Shown: in pieces, positions 36,387-46,592 of the stretch
How the letters are laid out: every line of letters begins with the position of its first letter
Numbering within the stretch: the stretch's first letter is position 1
Source of the DNA: Pseudobdellovibrionaceae bacterium
GTDB taxonomy: Bacteria; Bdellovibrionota; Bdellovibrionia; Bdellovibrionales; JAGQZY01
DNA length: 64,000 bases
Assembly (NCBI GenBank): GCA_020635085.1
Contig: JACKAL010000003.1
Span: 309,501-373,500 of the forward strand
Direction: 5' to 3'
The notes under the pieces: model-generated
Database searches by the model: none
What the model saw: only the letters and a program-made list of their open reading frames with translations
Told to the model about the DNA's origin: nothing
Made by a program: the position numbers and the translations under genes

Positions 36387-37319
36387 TTGCATGTTCTACG
36401 TTCTTTAGAGGAAGTGAAGTTACTGGGCTACCAAGAGAGCCATTTAACGATGGGCCGTTTTCAGGGATTGCACCGTGGTCATCGCGCACTTATTCAGGCC
36501 TTAGATAGTGGAGACAAAAAAGTCCCAAAGGTCGTGATTAGTTTTGATCCAACACCAGAGGATGTGCTATCGGAAACGCAGCATAAAAAACTATTTTCAG
36601 TAGAGGACAAAATTACCTGTTTAAGAGAATTAGGGGTGGATTGTGTCTTTCTGATTCCTTTTTCTAAAACACTTGCCAGTCTTGACCCCGAAAGTTTTGC
36701 CAAGCAATACATTTTTGCAGCCTTCAACCCTTCCTTGATTGTTGTGGGTTATGATTTTGCTTTTGGGCGGAGCCGCCTTGGAACAATAGAAACGTTAAAG
36801 AAAGTAGGTGGTGCCCATGTCCATTACGTGCAACTGGAATCCATCAAAAGTGGGAAAGATGTGATTTCCACATCTTTAATTCGCTCAGAGATTCAAGTTG
36901 GAAACGTGGAGCGCGCCGGGGAGCTATTGCTACGTCCTTATTATGTGGATGGGATGGTGGTTCATGGGGAAAAACGGGGGCGAAAACTCGGGTTTCCGAC
37001 AATCAATCTATTGTATAGCCGAGATGTGATTCTTCCCGCATCGGGAGTCTATGTGGCCGATGTTGTGATTGCAGGGGAACATTACAAGTCAGTTTGTAAT
37101 ATCGGGACCAATCCGACCTTTTCGCAGGGGCAAGAGGTAAAGTGGGAGTGCCATCTCTTGGACTTTGATCGAGATATTTATAATGCCTCGGTACGGGTCC
37201 ATTTTTATAAAAAACTGCGTAGCGAACGAAAGTTTTCCTCGCAAGAGGAGCTAATTGAGCAAATCCAAAAAGATGTGACTAGTGCCAGAGAGACGTCCCT
37301 CACCTTGCCTAACGGCTAG
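36387..37319 (+). CDS. ribF: Bifunctional riboflavin kinase/FAD synthetase
   Basis: A 310-residue protein with an N-terminal nucleotidyltransferase domain (MGRFQGLHRGHRALIQ, the HxGH motif, with Gln in place of the usual Asp of GxFDGxH) and a C-terminal kinase domain (GRKLGFPTINLL, PASGVYVADV, SVCNIGTNPTF, LDFDRDIY). It makes FMN and FAD from riboflavin. Start is a TTG at 36387 placed eight bases after AGGGG. The gene is alone between the two-component pair and the pil cluster. Confidence 0.93.
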   Translation: MHVLRSLEEVKLLGYQESHLTMGRFQGLHRGHRALIQALDSGDKKVPKVVISFDPTPEDVLSETQHKKLFSVEDKITCLRELGVDCVFLIPFSKTLASLDPESFAKQYIFAAFNPSLIVVGYDFAFGRSRLGTIETLKKVGGAHVHYVQLESIKSGKDVISTSLIRSEIQVGNVERAGELLLRPYYVDGMVVHGEKRGRKLGFPTINLLYSRDVILPASGVYVADVVIAGEHYKSVCNIGTNPTFSQGQEVKWECHLLDFDRDIYNASVRVHFYKKLRSERKFSSQEELIEQIQKDVTSARETSLTLPNG

Positions 37320-37577
37320 ATGATCTAACCCTGATGTGAATTCAGACTCCTCATCCCTTCTTATATTAGCTACTATAAACAGAGTTATTTAATCGTAAAT
37401 AATGGAAATGAAAACGATTTATTGGACCATGGCAGTATCAATTTAATCAGAATAATGAATTTAAAAAATTAGGCCATGACAGATAAAAAGATATTTACGA
37501 TCAAAATCAAGAGGCTCGGTTTTATGGATTACGAGCTGGTTGGTCGTTTTTTTTAGAATAGAAAAAGAGGTGTTATT

Positions 37578-39263
37578 TTGTCTAAAACTGGTTTGGCGAA
37601 AATAGAAAAATCACAGCCCGCTGGAGGTAGATTAGCGCAAATTCAGGCTGCAAAAAAACCTGGTGAGTCCCTGCATGCCACAGCAGAACGATTAGGTATT
37701 GCAGAGCAGGAATTAGGGGAATATCTCAGTGAATATTATCAACTGCCGTTTATTGAACTTGATGGCTTTGAGATTGATAGTGCGGCTACGGCGGCATTAA
37801 CCGGAGAACAATGTCGTAAGCATGTCGTTCTTCCGATCTCGAAAGCAGGGAGTACTTTAGTTGTGGCTTTCGCGGATCCATCTAATTTATTCGTACGTGA
37901 TGACATTGCCTACGTTACGAAATGTAAAGTAGAGCCGGTGGTGGCAACTGAGAAGAGTATTCGTAAAGCTTTAGATAAGTATTACCCTGTTGTTAGAGAA
38001 GATGCCGGCGATATTTTAAGTTCTATTGAAACTGTAGACGAAGATGAGGCCTCTAAGAATTTGGGGATGGCTTTAGAAGAAAGTGATGCGCCTGTAGTTA
38101 AGTTTGTCAACGTGATGCTCACCGAGGCTGTTCGTGAAGGGGTTTCCGATATCCATGTAGAACCCTATGAAAAATCAGTGCGGGTACGGTTTCGTAAAGA
38201 CGGTCAGCTCATCGAAAAATACAAGCCACCAGTTTCGATTGGGGCGGCGATTTCTTCTCGCATTAAAGTGCTCGCGAGACTAGATCTTGCTGAACGACGC
38301 AAACCGCAAGATGGACGTATTAAATTACGTTTTAAAGACAAAGGAGATGTGGATTTTCGTGTTAACTTTTTACCTGTAGTTGATGGAGAAAAAGTTGTTT
38401 TACGTATTTTAGATAAAACAAAAGTTACAAATATAAAATTAGAGGACTTGGGCTTTAATGAAGTACAGTTAGACCTCTTAAGAGTGGCTATACATAAACC
38501 ACAAGGTCTGATTTTGGTTACCGGACCTACGGGAAGTGGTAAAACGACAACTTTATACGCATCACTTCAAGAAATTCACGACACAACAATTAATATTAGT
38601 ACAGCGGAAGATCCTGTTGAGTTTAAATTACATGGTATTAATCAAACTCAAATCAATCCGGACATTGATTATACTTTTGCAGAAGCTTTACGTGCTTTTT
38701 TGCGTCAGGATCCTGATGTGATTCTCGTGGGGGAGATACGGGACTCTGAAACGGCGGAAATTTCCTTTAAGGCGGCATCGACAGGTCACTTAGTATTAAG
38801 TACTCTGCATACGAATGATGCGCCTGGAACAATCTCTCGTTTGATCGAAATGGGAATTCCTACCTATATGATCACGTCGACCATAGAACTTGTTTTGGCA
38901 CAACGTCTTTTGGGCAAGGTTTGTCCAAATTGCCGTCAGGAAGACAAAATTGATATTTCCGTTATGGCAAGGTTAAATCTAAAAGAAAAAGATGTTGCGG
39001 GAGTTAAATTTTTTAAAGGTAATGGTTGCGATGAGTGTGCTGGAACAGGAATTAAAGGACGTATAGCTGTGTACGAATTTATGGTTATGACGGATCTTTT
39101 AAAAGACGCTATCGGCAAATCAGCCACACCGTTAGATTTGAAAAAAGCCGCTATTAAAGGTGGTATGCGTACATTGCGTGCTAATGCGATTGAAAAAGCA
39201 AAACAAGGAGTTATTTCTTTAGGTGAGGTATTAAACGGAACAATGCAGGATCCAATTATATGA
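37578..39263 (+). CDS. pilB: Type IV pilus extension ATPase PilB
   Basis: A 561-residue secretion ATPase: N-terminal MshEN-type domain (LGIAEQELGEYLSEYYQLPF), Walker A GPTGSGKTTTL, Asp box, Walker B DPDVILVGEIRDSETA, His box TGHLVLSTLHTND, and a CPNCRQ...CDECAGTG zinc site. It powers pilus polymerisation at the inner-membrane face. TTG start at 37578 with AGAGG seven bases upstream. The pilT start overlaps its stop by four bases. In predatory Bdellovibrio pili are needed for prey entry. Confidence 0.96.
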   Translation: MSKTGLAKIEKSQPAGGRLAQIQAAKKPGESLHATAERLGIAEQELGEYLSEYYQLPFIELDGFEIDSAATAALTGEQCRKHVVLPISKAGSTLVVAFADPSNLFVRDDIAYVTKCKVEPVVATEKSIRKALDKYYPVVREDAGDILSSIETVDEDEASKNLGMALEESDAPVVKFVNVMLTEAVREGVSDIHVEPYEKSVRVRFRKDGQLIEKYKPPVSIGAAISSRIKVLARLDLAERRKPQDGRIKLRFKDKGDVDFRVNFLPVVDGEKVVLRILDKTKVTNIKLEDLGFNEVQLDLLRVAIHKPQGLILVTGPTGSGKTTTLYASLQEIHDTTINISTAEDPVEFKLHGINQTQINPDIDYTFAEALRAFLRQDPDVILVGEIRDSETAEISFKAASTGHLVLSTLHTNDAPGTISRLIEMGIPTYMITSTIELVLAQRLLGKVCPNCRQEDKIDISVMARLNLKEKDVAGVKFFKGNGCDECAGTGIKGRIAVYEFMVMTDLLKDAIGKSATPLDLKKAAIKGGMRTLRANAIEKAKQGVISLGEVLNGTMQDPII

Positions 39264-40324
39264 TCACATTATTGCAACTTTTGAAACTCGCAACGGAACA
39301 AGGTGCTTCGGATGTCCATATCGTGGCAGGAAGTCCCCCGTGTTTGCGTGTCGAAGGTCGCATTGTGCGTGTGAAAACACCCAGCTTAACTCCAGAAGAT
39401 ACACGTCGTCTTTGTTATTCAGTGGTAAGTGATCAGCAAAAGGGGCGATTCGAAGAAACAAAAGAATTAGATTTTAGTTTTGATGTAAAAAATCTCGCGC
39501 GTTTTCGCGGAAATTTTTTCTTTCAACGCAATGCTGTGTCGGGCGTTTTTAGGCGCGTGCCTGTCCATATCCCGTCTGCTGCGGATTTGGGGCTACCGAC
39601 GTCGATTATAAAGCTTACCAATCTTCCCAATGGACTTGTTTTGGTGACTGGACCGACGGGCAGCGGAAAGTCGACAACCTTGGCTTCGCTTATCGATATT
39701 ATTAACACAGATAGAGAGGGGCATATTGTTACCCTTGAGGATCCGATTGAATTTGTCCATTCACATAAAAACTGTATTGTGAACCAAAGAGAGATGGAAA
39801 TTGATTGCACGAACTACAGTGAGGGGCTGAAGCATCTGATGCGGCAAGATCCCGATTACTGTCTTATAGGTGAGATGCGGGACTTAGAGACTATAGAAAC
39901 AGCATTGAAGCTTGCAGAAACAGGACACCTCGTTTTTGCCACTCTTCATACAAATTCAGCAGTACAAACTATCAATCGTTTAGTGAGCGTATTTCCGGCA
40001 GAACAGCAGGAACGTATTCGTATTCTTTTAAGCTTTACATTACAGGCTGTGGTGAGTCAGCGTCTTATTCCGAGCGTAACAGGTAAGCGTGTGATGGCTA
40101 TAGAGTTTTTGCAATTGAACGCGGGTATTCGTAACCTGATTCGCGAAGGAAAATTGCATCAGATTCAGAACATGATGGAAGTAGGACAAGAGAAATCTGG
40201 AATGGTAACTTTGAATCAATCGTTGACCGAACTTGTGCGCAATAGACGTATTTCAGAAAAAGAAGCTTATTTAGCAACAAATAATCCCGATGAACTTTTT
40301 AAACTTCTGCAACGGGGAGCATAG
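39260..40324 (+). CDS. pilT: Type IV pilus retraction ATPase PilT
   Basis: A 354-residue ATPase without the PilB N-terminal domain. EQGASDVHIVAGSPP at the start, Walker A GPTGSGKSTTLAS, Walker B DYCLIGEMRDLETI, and the His box AETGHLVFATLHTNSA. It drives pilus disassembly and retraction. It overlaps pilB by four bases and ends on the first base of the pilC GTG start. Confidence 0.95.
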   Translation: MITLLQLLKLATEQGASDVHIVAGSPPCLRVEGRIVRVKTPSLTPEDTRRLCYSVVSDQQKGRFEETKELDFSFDVKNLARFRGNFFFQRNAVSGVFRRVPVHIPSAADLGLPTSIIKLTNLPNGLVLVTGPTGSGKSTTLASLIDIINTDREGHIVTLEDPIEFVHSHKNCIVNQREMEIDCTNYSEGLKHLMRQDPDYCLIGEMRDLETIETALKLAETGHLVFATLHTNSAVQTINRLVSVFPAEQQERIRILLSFTLQAVVSQRLIPSVTGKRVMAIEFLQLNAGIRNLIREGKLHQIQNMMEVGQEKSGMVTLNQSLTELVRNRRISEKEAYLATNNPDELFKLLQRGA

Positions 40325-41553
40325 TGGCAGTTTTTTCTTATCAGGCACGATCAATGAATGGCACTATTGTCGAAGGACAAATAGATGCTGCCAACGAACA
40401 AGAAGCTCGGGTCAAGATTCGTGCGAACAGATTGTTGCCCATTAAAGTATCTGTCGGTGCTGGGGGTTTATCCGCAGGCGCAAAAAGTTTTCAGTACAAA
40501 GCGCGTGCGAGAAAGGTCAAGGGTAAGGATTTACAAAATTTTACCCGTCAGCTCTCAGTACTTATCGCCGCCGGGGTTCCAATTATTCCCTCTTTAGAGG
40601 CTTTATCACAAGGAACAAAGAGTAAGTCTTTAAAAGCAGCCTTATATGAAATGGCGCAAGATATTTCTACAGGTAAAAAATTAGGTGAATCTTTTGGTCG
40701 ACAATCCCACGTTTTCGATCGTTTTTACGTAAATATGGTAATAGCAGGCGAAGAAGGTGGTGTGCTTGAAGGTGTTTTAAAGCGGGTTGCGGATTACATC
40801 GAAAAATCGGTAAAAATCCAAGGAAAAATTAAAGGTGCGTTAGTTTATCCCATCGCCGTTTTGGTGATTTCCTTCTTGGTGATATCAGGTTTGCTTATTT
40901 ATGTTGTACCAAAATTTGCTGAACTTTTTAATTCCAATGGTATGGAATTGCCACTTCTTACCAAACTTGTTATGTCCGCCTCAGAGTTTATGCAAAAGGC
41001 ATGGTATATTATTCTCGGGGTTATTATTGGTAGTGTGGTTGGTCTTCGCCAATACTATGCCACGCCCAATGGACGCGCGACAATAGATAGCCTACTACTG
41101 CGCGCCCCACTTTTTGGCAATTTAATCATAAAAGGTGGACTTGCCAGATTTACTCGTACTCTTTCCACTTTGCTTGGTGCCGGTGTTCCCATTATGGATG
41201 CGATGGATATCGCAAGCCAAGTGTCTGGAAATTATGTTCTGGAAAAATCGTTGTTAAAAGCAAAAGAATCCATTGCTGCTGGAAAATCCATTGCTGCCCC
41301 TTTTGCTCAAGAAAAAATATTTCCTCCATTGGTGGTGCAAATGATGTCGGTGGGTGAAGCGACAGGAGCGCTCGATCAGATGCTTGAAAAGGTCGCCGAT
41401 TTTTTTGAAGATGAAGTGGATAATATTGTTTCAGGTTTAACTAGTCTAATTGAACCCATTATGATTGTGGTTCTTGGAGGCATCGTAGCGTTTCTTGTAC
41501 TTGCTATGTATATGCCGATTTTCCAAATGGCAGGAGCCGGTGCCGGAGGTTAG
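40324..41553 (+). CDS. pilC: Type IV pilus inner-membrane platform protein PilC
   Basis: A 409-residue GspF-family protein with duplicated cytoplasmic helical domains (FTRQLSVLIAAGVPIIPSLEAL near residue 75 and FTRTLSTLLGAGVPIMDAMDI near 280) and three membrane helices (around 170, 225 and 385). It anchors the pilus motor in the inner membrane. GTG start overlapping the pilT stop. Complete and normal length. Confidence 0.95.
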   Translation: MAVFSYQARSMNGTIVEGQIDAANEQEARVKIRANRLLPIKVSVGAGGLSAGAKSFQYKARARKVKGKDLQNFTRQLSVLIAAGVPIIPSLEALSQGTKSKSLKAALYEMAQDISTGKKLGESFGRQSHVFDRFYVNMVIAGEEGGVLEGVLKRVADYIEKSVKIQGKIKGALVYPIAVLVISFLVISGLLIYVVPKFAELFNSNGMELPLLTKLVMSASEFMQKAWYIILGVIIGSVVGLRQYYATPNGRATIDSLLLRAPLFGNLIIKGGLARFTRTLSTLLGAGVPIMDAMDIASQVSGNYVLEKSLLKAKESIAAGKSIAAPFAQEKIFPPLVVQMMSVGEATGALDQMLEKVADFFEDEVDNIVSGLTSLIEPIMIVVLGGIVAFLVLAMYMPIFQMAGAGAGG

Positions 41554-41554
41554 T

Positions 41555-43150
41555 GTGGAAACGCAGGATGTGCGTCGTCACATCTTCGATTTTTCTCGAA
41601 GTAATAGCCAACTCATGACAGTCGAAGTTGTACGGTTGGCTTTTTTAATAATTGTCCTTGCCGTGACAATTATTTATCAAGTTATTAATTCAGAGTTTCT
41701 GTCTTATGATGTGTTCTTTTCGATCTACATGATCCTCTGTATATCTTTTTTGTTAAATTTAGCGTATTTGTTTCGTTTAGAACAACTTAAGAACTATTGG
41801 TACATTACAGCCGCGTTATTTGTTTGGGAAACTATTTACATCACGAATCTTATTTACTTTATCGGGATTAACCAATCGTTACTCGTATTTCTTTATTTAA
41901 TAAATATTATTTTATGTGGTGTTGTCTTTCAGCGGAGTGGTGGACTTTATTTAGCCCTATTTACGTCTGTTTGTTTTAGTATTCTGCTGAGTATAGATAC
42001 GCGTATTCAGGGAAATTCACTGTATTTAGCTGTAGGGGTTAATAACTTGGCTTTTTTTACAGTGGCCTATCTTTCTGGTTATTTGAGTGAACAGTTAAAC
42101 TTCATGGGACTTGAGCTGCGTGAGCGAGGTCGAGATATTCGTATCCTTAAAAACCTGAATGATATGATTTTGGATAATATCGCATCAGGTTTGATCACAG
42201 TTGATAACAATGGCCAAATATTACAGATCAATAAAAATGCACAGCAAATTTTGCATGTGAATGCGGCGACATTAGGAGCAACAATTCAGTTGGCCCCTCT
42301 GGATCAATTGCAAATTTTCTCTCTTCCCACACATGTTGCAGTGGAAAGAGAGGTGGATTTTGCCGATGAACGTAAATTACTACGCATTAATGCATCAGCC
42401 TTAAATGATGGAGCAGGCAACAAGCAAGGCACTGTCGTTGTTTTTGAAGACATCACATCGATTCGACAGTTAGAAGGACGCGTACAACAGAGTGAAAAAA
42501 TGGCAGCCATTGGTCAGTTGGCGGCGGGGATTGCCCATGAAATTCGAAACCCATTGGCCAGTATCAGCGGAAGTGTAGAAATGTTGCGTGCAGATATTGT
42601 TAAAAACGAGGATGATGCCAAGCTCATGAATATTGTAATAAAAGAAATTGATCGTCTGAATAAATTAATTACTGAGTTTTTAGATTATGCACGTCCTCAG
42701 GACGTACGATTGGAGCGTACTAATATTAGTGATTTGCTGTCTAATCTTATTGAAGAGGTACGTTTAAATCCCATTTCACAAGGTGTACAATTCGACGTTA
42801 GTATTGCTCCGCAGATATGGATTCAGGGACATCGTGATAAATTAAAGCAAGCTTTTTTGAATATATTAATGAATGCTCTGCAAGCCTTTGAAAATATTGC
42901 GCGCAAGACGATTACTATTTCCATCGCTGAAGGTCCAGATAGTGTACAAGTTGAGATTGCAGATACGGGAATAGGTATTGATGAAAAAATAGTCAGAAAA
43001 ATTTTCGAACCCTTCCTTACCACGAAGAGCAAGGGTACTGGACTAGGTCTAGCTGTGGTGCATTCAATACTAACTGCACACAAAGCTCAGATTGATGTTC
43101 ACAGCGAGAAAAATAAAGGGACAAAATTTACGATCGTCTTTCCCGTATAA
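41555..43150 (+). CDS. pilS: PilS-type sensor histidine kinase
   Basis: About 531 residues: six membrane helices in the first 190, a PAS domain (LNDMILDNIASGLITVDNNG, QLEGRVQQSEK), the HisKA motif GIAHEIRNPLASISGS, and a HATPase domain (ILMNALQAF, IADTGIGID, TKSKGTGLGLAVVHSI). This matches PilS, which controls pilin transcription with PilR. GTG at 41555 follows the pilC stop by one base; the open frame extends back into pilC. pilR follows after about 240 bases. Confidence 0.9.
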   Translation: METQDVRRHIFDFSRSNSQLMTVEVVRLAFLIIVLAVTIIYQVINSEFLSYDVFFSIYMILCISFLLNLAYLFRLEQLKNYWYITAALFVWETIYITNLIYFIGINQSLLVFLYLINIILCGVVFQRSGGLYLALFTSVCFSILLSIDTRIQGNSLYLAVGVNNLAFFTVAYLSGYLSEQLNFMGLELRERGRDIRILKNLNDMILDNIASGLITVDNNGQILQINKNAQQILHVNAATLGATIQLAPLDQLQIFSLPTHVAVEREVDFADERKLLRINASALNDGAGNKQGTVVVFEDITSIRQLEGRVQQSEKMAAIGQLAAGIAHEIRNPLASISGSVEMLRADIVKNEDDAKLMNIVIKEIDRLNKLITEFLDYARPQDVRLERTNISDLLSNLIEEVRLNPISQGVQFDVSIAPQIWIQGHRDKLKQAFLNILMNALQAFENIARKTITISIAEGPDSVQVEIADTGIGIDEKIVRKIFEPFLTTKSKGTGLGLAVVHSILTAHKAQIDVHSEKNKGTKFTIVFPV

Positions 43151-43310
43151 TCTATAGTCGTCTCCCATTAATAAGTACTTGCCGAATAAGTCTAGCTATC
43201 AGATGATAAAAGGTGTGACCTGATTTTAAATTTTGCGAGACAAAGTGGGCGAAATTTTTTTAACAAAAAATGAAACGTCAACTCCTATGAATTTACGAAG
43301 AGGGTTAAAG

Positions 43311-43391
43311 ATGAAGGGGCGCATACCGCCAGAAGTGTTTCTGGATGGGTGTAACTCGAAATCTTTTAGACAAAGGAAAGGTCTGCTATGA
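43311..43391 (+). CDS. Candidate 26-residue leader ORF translationally coupled to pilR
   Basis: An ATG at 43311 with AGAGGG about six bases upstream opens a frame of 26 codons (begins MKGRIPPEVFLDG) whose TGA overlaps the pilR ATG as ATGA. Inside lies a small hairpin, CCAGAA/TTCTGG (43329-43344). It could be a leader peptide controlling pilR translation or chance; I have no homologue in mind. Confidence 0.4.
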   Translation: MKGRIPPEVFLDGCNSKSFRQRKGLL

Positions 43392-44800
43392 AGCCGCGTA
43401 TTTTAGTTGTCGACGACGAGGAATCAATCCGTGAGTTCTTAAACATCATGCTTAAAAAAGAAGGTTATGATGTGACATGTGTTGAGGATGGTCAAAAAGC
43501 AGATGAGATTCTAAAAAAGAAATCTTTTGAGATGGTGATCTCAGATCTTCAGATGCCGCACATAACAGGTCTAGAGCTTTTAAAAATTGTTAAAGAAAAT
43601 TATCCCAATACGCTTTTTATGTTGATCACAGCCTTCGGTACCACGGAAACGGCCGTTGAAGCCATGAAGATGGGGGCCTATGACTACATTACGAAACCAT
43701 TTAAACTCGATGAAGTGCGCATCAATATTGCCAATGCGCTTCGCAGTAAAACATTAGAAACTGAAAACGTAACCTTAAAACGTGAACTGACAAAAGAGTA
43801 TAGCTTTCAAAATTTGGTAGGAAACTCGCAAGCCATGCATCAAGTTTTCGACCTTATTAAGCGAGTTTCTGATACGCCGACGAACGTGCTTATTACAGGT
43901 GAAAGTGGAACGGGAAAAGAGATGGTCGCTAAAGCGATTCATTACAATGGCCTACTTAAAGACAAGTCGTTTATTTCGGTTAACTGCGGAGCTATTCCTG
44001 AATCTCTTATGGAATCAGAAATGTTTGGTCATAAAAAAGGTTCCTTTACTGGGGCAATTGCCGACAAACCGGGGCTTTTTGAGGCAGCTGATGGCGGAAC
44101 ATTATTTTTGGATGAAGTGGGTGAGTTACCGCTTACGATCCAGGTTAAATTACTTCGTGCTATTCAAGAGCGTGTGATTCGCCGTGTGGGATCCACAGAT
44201 GATACACACATAAATGTTCGCATTATTGCAGCCACAAATCGTGATTTAGAGCAAATGGTGCGCGAGGGGATTTTTCGGCAGGATTTGTACTATCGCCTTA
44301 ACGTCATTCAGATTCGCACACCTGCGCTTCGCGAACGTCGCGAAGATGTGGCTATTTTAGCTAAACACTTTTTGAAGAAGTATAATGATCGATTGAATAA
44401 AAATATTTCTGGTATCAGTCAAGAGGCCTTGGCGATTTTAAAAGGCTATGATTACCCAGGAAACGTACGCGAGCTTGAAAATATTATTGAGCGTACAGTG
44501 GCGCTTGAAGCGGGGGCTTCGATCCTGCCTGAGAGTTTGCCACCCTTTGTAAAAACCACTTCCGGACGACGAGAAATGGTTTCTAGCGAGGGTATTGAAA
44601 TTACTGATGATGGAATTGATCTAGATAAGATTGTTGGGCAGATCGAAAAGGAACTTATTATTAAAGCGATTCATGCAGCAAACGGCGTAAAGAAACGTGC
44701 GGCGAAATTGTTGGGAATCACTTTCCGCTCTATGCGCTACCGGGTAGAAAAGTATAATTTGGGATCTATCTCTGAAGATGAACTGGACGATGAGGGTTAA
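43388..44800 (+). CDS. pilR: PilR-type sigma-54-dependent response regulator
   Basis: A 470-residue NtrC-family regulator: receiver domain with Asp53 (VISDLQMPHITG), AAA+ domain with GESGTGKE, and the sigma-54 contact loop reading GSFTGA (Ser in place of Ala, as seen in PilR proteins), Walker B LFLDEVGEL, and a Fis-type DNA-binding end (GVKKRAAKLLGITFRSMRYRVEKYNL). With PilS it switches on pilin genes. The following lipoprotein gene starts immediately after its stop. Confidence 0.93.
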   Translation: MKPRILVVDDEESIREFLNIMLKKEGYDVTCVEDGQKADEILKKKSFEMVISDLQMPHITGLELLKIVKENYPNTLFMLITAFGTTETAVEAMKMGAYDYITKPFKLDEVRINIANALRSKTLETENVTLKRELTKEYSFQNLVGNSQAMHQVFDLIKRVSDTPTNVLITGESGTGKEMVAKAIHYNGLLKDKSFISVNCGAIPESLMESEMFGHKKGSFTGAIADKPGLFEAADGGTLFLDEVGELPLTIQVKLLRAIQERVIRRVGSTDDTHINVRIIAATNRDLEQMVREGIFRQDLYYRLNVIQIRTPALRERREDVAILAKHFLKKYNDRLNKNISGISQEALAILKGYDYPGNVRELENIIERTVALEAGASILPESLPPFVKTTSGRREMVSSEGIEITDDGIDLDKIVGQIEKELIIKAIHAANGVKKRAAKLLGITFRSMRYRVEKYNLGSISEDELDDEG

Positions 44801-45457
44801 ATGACGAAAATTTTAGCTAGTTGCATGGTTTCTTTTATTTTGTTTGGTTGTGATGGGTTGAATGCCTCTTTTAAAAAGAATAATGCAACTGCTGGAACAC
44901 CACCTCCGCCCATTGTGCAAAAACCAGGGGTGTGTAAATTTGATTTTAATAACACCTGTTGGGCACAATCGATAAAAAAAATAACGAGCTGTTTAGGTTC
45001 TGGTGCTCAGAACGAAATCTTTAGTGAAAATAAAGAATTTTGTACAAGTAGCGGTGGCAAGCTCACGGCTTTTTCAGCTCCACAGAAAATGTTTTTACAA
45101 CCATTTGATAGCAATTTTAACCCGATAGATTTTCGCATTTTACCAGATAGCATTAAAGAGTGTCTTCATGTCCAAGGTACTGCAAATAAATTCCAAGTGA
45201 CTTTGACGCAAACTAAAGAAACCGTAGAGTTTGATTTTTCTGGGGACACCATGCGTTTTACCTGCCTGGATGGACAGGCGATTGAGATTCCCTATGAGGC
45301 CTTTTCTGGTTGTGTAGCCTCTGAGGGTGAGAAGTTTATATCCACAGTTCCCGGTTTAGATGTGCAACTGTTTCAAGATAAAAGTCATTCCGTATGGAAA
45401 ATGCGTTTTCGTGGCTCGCCCGAAAGTCCCGATCTTTTTTCCTGTGAAGTTCCGTAG
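44801..45457 (+). CDS. Lipoprotein of unknown function
   Basis: A 218-residue predicted lipoprotein (signal MTKILASCMVSFILFGC, Cys17) with seven further cysteines spread through the mature part and no recognisable domain. It starts on the base after the pilR stop codon, so it is probably co-expressed with the pilus regulators, which might hint at a pilus-related job; that is inference. It converges on the protease gene with only ten bases between. Confidence 0.6.
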   Translation: MTKILASCMVSFILFGCDGLNASFKKNNATAGTPPPPIVQKPGVCKFDFNNTCWAQSIKKITSCLGSGAQNEIFSENKEFCTSSGGKLTAFSAPQKMFLQPFDSNFNPIDFRILPDSIKECLHVQGTANKFQVTLTQTKETVEFDFSGDTMRFTCLDGQAIEIPYEAFSGCVASEGEKFISTVPGLDVQLFQDKSHSVWKMRFRGSPESPDLFSCEVP

Positions 45458-45467
45458 CAAGTCGTAA

Positions 45468-46592
45468 CTATTCTTTTACTTCTTGCAGTTTAACATCAAT
45501 AGTGATTTTCTTTCCTTCGCGCAAAAGAACGACCTTGACCGTATCGCCAACCATCTTACCGTCGAGAACGTTTAAGATATCATCCAAACTATTAATGTCG
45601 TGGTTATCAATGCCCACGATGATGTCGCCCAGCTCAGGTTTACCATTGCGATTGACTTTAACAGGACGCAGGCCTGCTTTAGCTGCGGAGCTATTTTTAG
45701 AAACAGCTTTAATAACAACTCCCGCACTTACCCCAAGATAACGTGCCAATTCATCACGAAGAGTGGCGATGCCAAAGCCAGGCTGTGACACTTTTCCGGT
45801 TTTAATAAGTTGGGTGACAACGCGTTTAATCGCATTGGAGGGTACAGCAAAGCCCACACCAGCAGATGTACCACTTTGGGAGTAAATCGAAGAGTTCATG
45901 CCAATGAGGAACCCGCGACTATCCATAAGCGGTCCTCCGGAGTTACCGGGATTTATGGCCGCATCGGTTTGAATCATATCACGATTTGAAAGACCAGGGA
46001 CGGGCGAGGGGACTGTGCGTTCTAATGCGGAGACGACTCCTGTAGTTAAGGTGTGGGAAAGTTCAAAGGGATTTCCAATAGCAATGGTTTTTTGCCCCAC
46101 TTGTAGCTGGCTAGAGTCCGCAAGACGCGACGAGAATCCTTCTGGCAAATTTTTTACATTGCTGGTGAGTTTTAAAACAGCGATGTCTTTGTGGGGTTCG
46201 AAACCAACAATTTTAGCATCAAAAGACCTGCCGTCTTTAAGTGTCACACTTACCGGTTTTCCGCGCGCATTGCCTTCGACAACATGGAAGTTGGTCACAA
46301 TATGTCCATGGTTGTCCCAAATAAAACCGGTACCGGCGCCTGCAGGGACTTCGTACACGTCGCTAGAGAAAAAATCGCGTACATAAGCTTTTGTGCTTAC
46401 GAAGACAACAGAGTTAGCATTGTCATTGAATGTGCGAATGGTGTTTTTCTCATCTTCGAGTAACCACGGTTTTTCAACGATTGTTTTGGGTTCTTCATTT
46501 AAGTCCGCCTTTGATGTTGCAAAAGAAACGGCGGGGAGAAGTAAAAGAGTAGATAATAAGCCGATAGATAAAATTTTTAGGTTCAATGGCAC
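45468..46592 (-). CDS. HtrA/DegP-like periplasmic serine protease with one PDZ domain
   Basis: A 374-residue S1C protease. Signal peptide ending AVSFA, then a trypsin-like domain with the catalytic triad in IVTNFHVVEGN (His), DIAVLKL (Asp) and GNSGGPLMDSRG (Ser), and one C-terminal PDZ domain (LGDIIVGIDNHDINSLDDIL, TVKVVLLREGKK). It degrades damaged envelope proteins. The single PDZ makes it closer to DegS/HtrA-short types than DegP. GGAGG lies upstream of the ATG. Confidence 0.93.
   Translation of the reverse strand: MPLNLKILSIGLLSTLLLLPAVSFATSKADLNEEPKTIVEKPWLLEDEKNTIRTFNDNANSVVFVSTKAYVRDFFSSDVYEVPAGAGTGFIWDNHGHIVTNFHVVEGNARGKPVSVTLKDGRSFDAKIVGFEPHKDIAVLKLTSNVKNLPEGFSSRLADSSQLQVGQKTIAIGNPFELSHTLTTGVVSALERTVPSPVPGLSNRDMIQTDAAINPGNSGGPLMDSRGFLIGMNSSIYSQSGTSAGVGFAVPSNAIKRVVTQLIKTGKVSQPGFGIATLRDELARYLGVSAGVVIKAVSKNSSAAKAGLRPVKVNRNGKPELGDIIVGIDNHDINSLDDILNVLDGKMVGDTVKVVLLREGKKITIDVKLQEVKE

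Noticed and set aside
40322..40326. Possible mobile element near the pil genes
   Set aside because: The pil genes overlap tightly and have uniform style; no inverted repeats or transposase seen.
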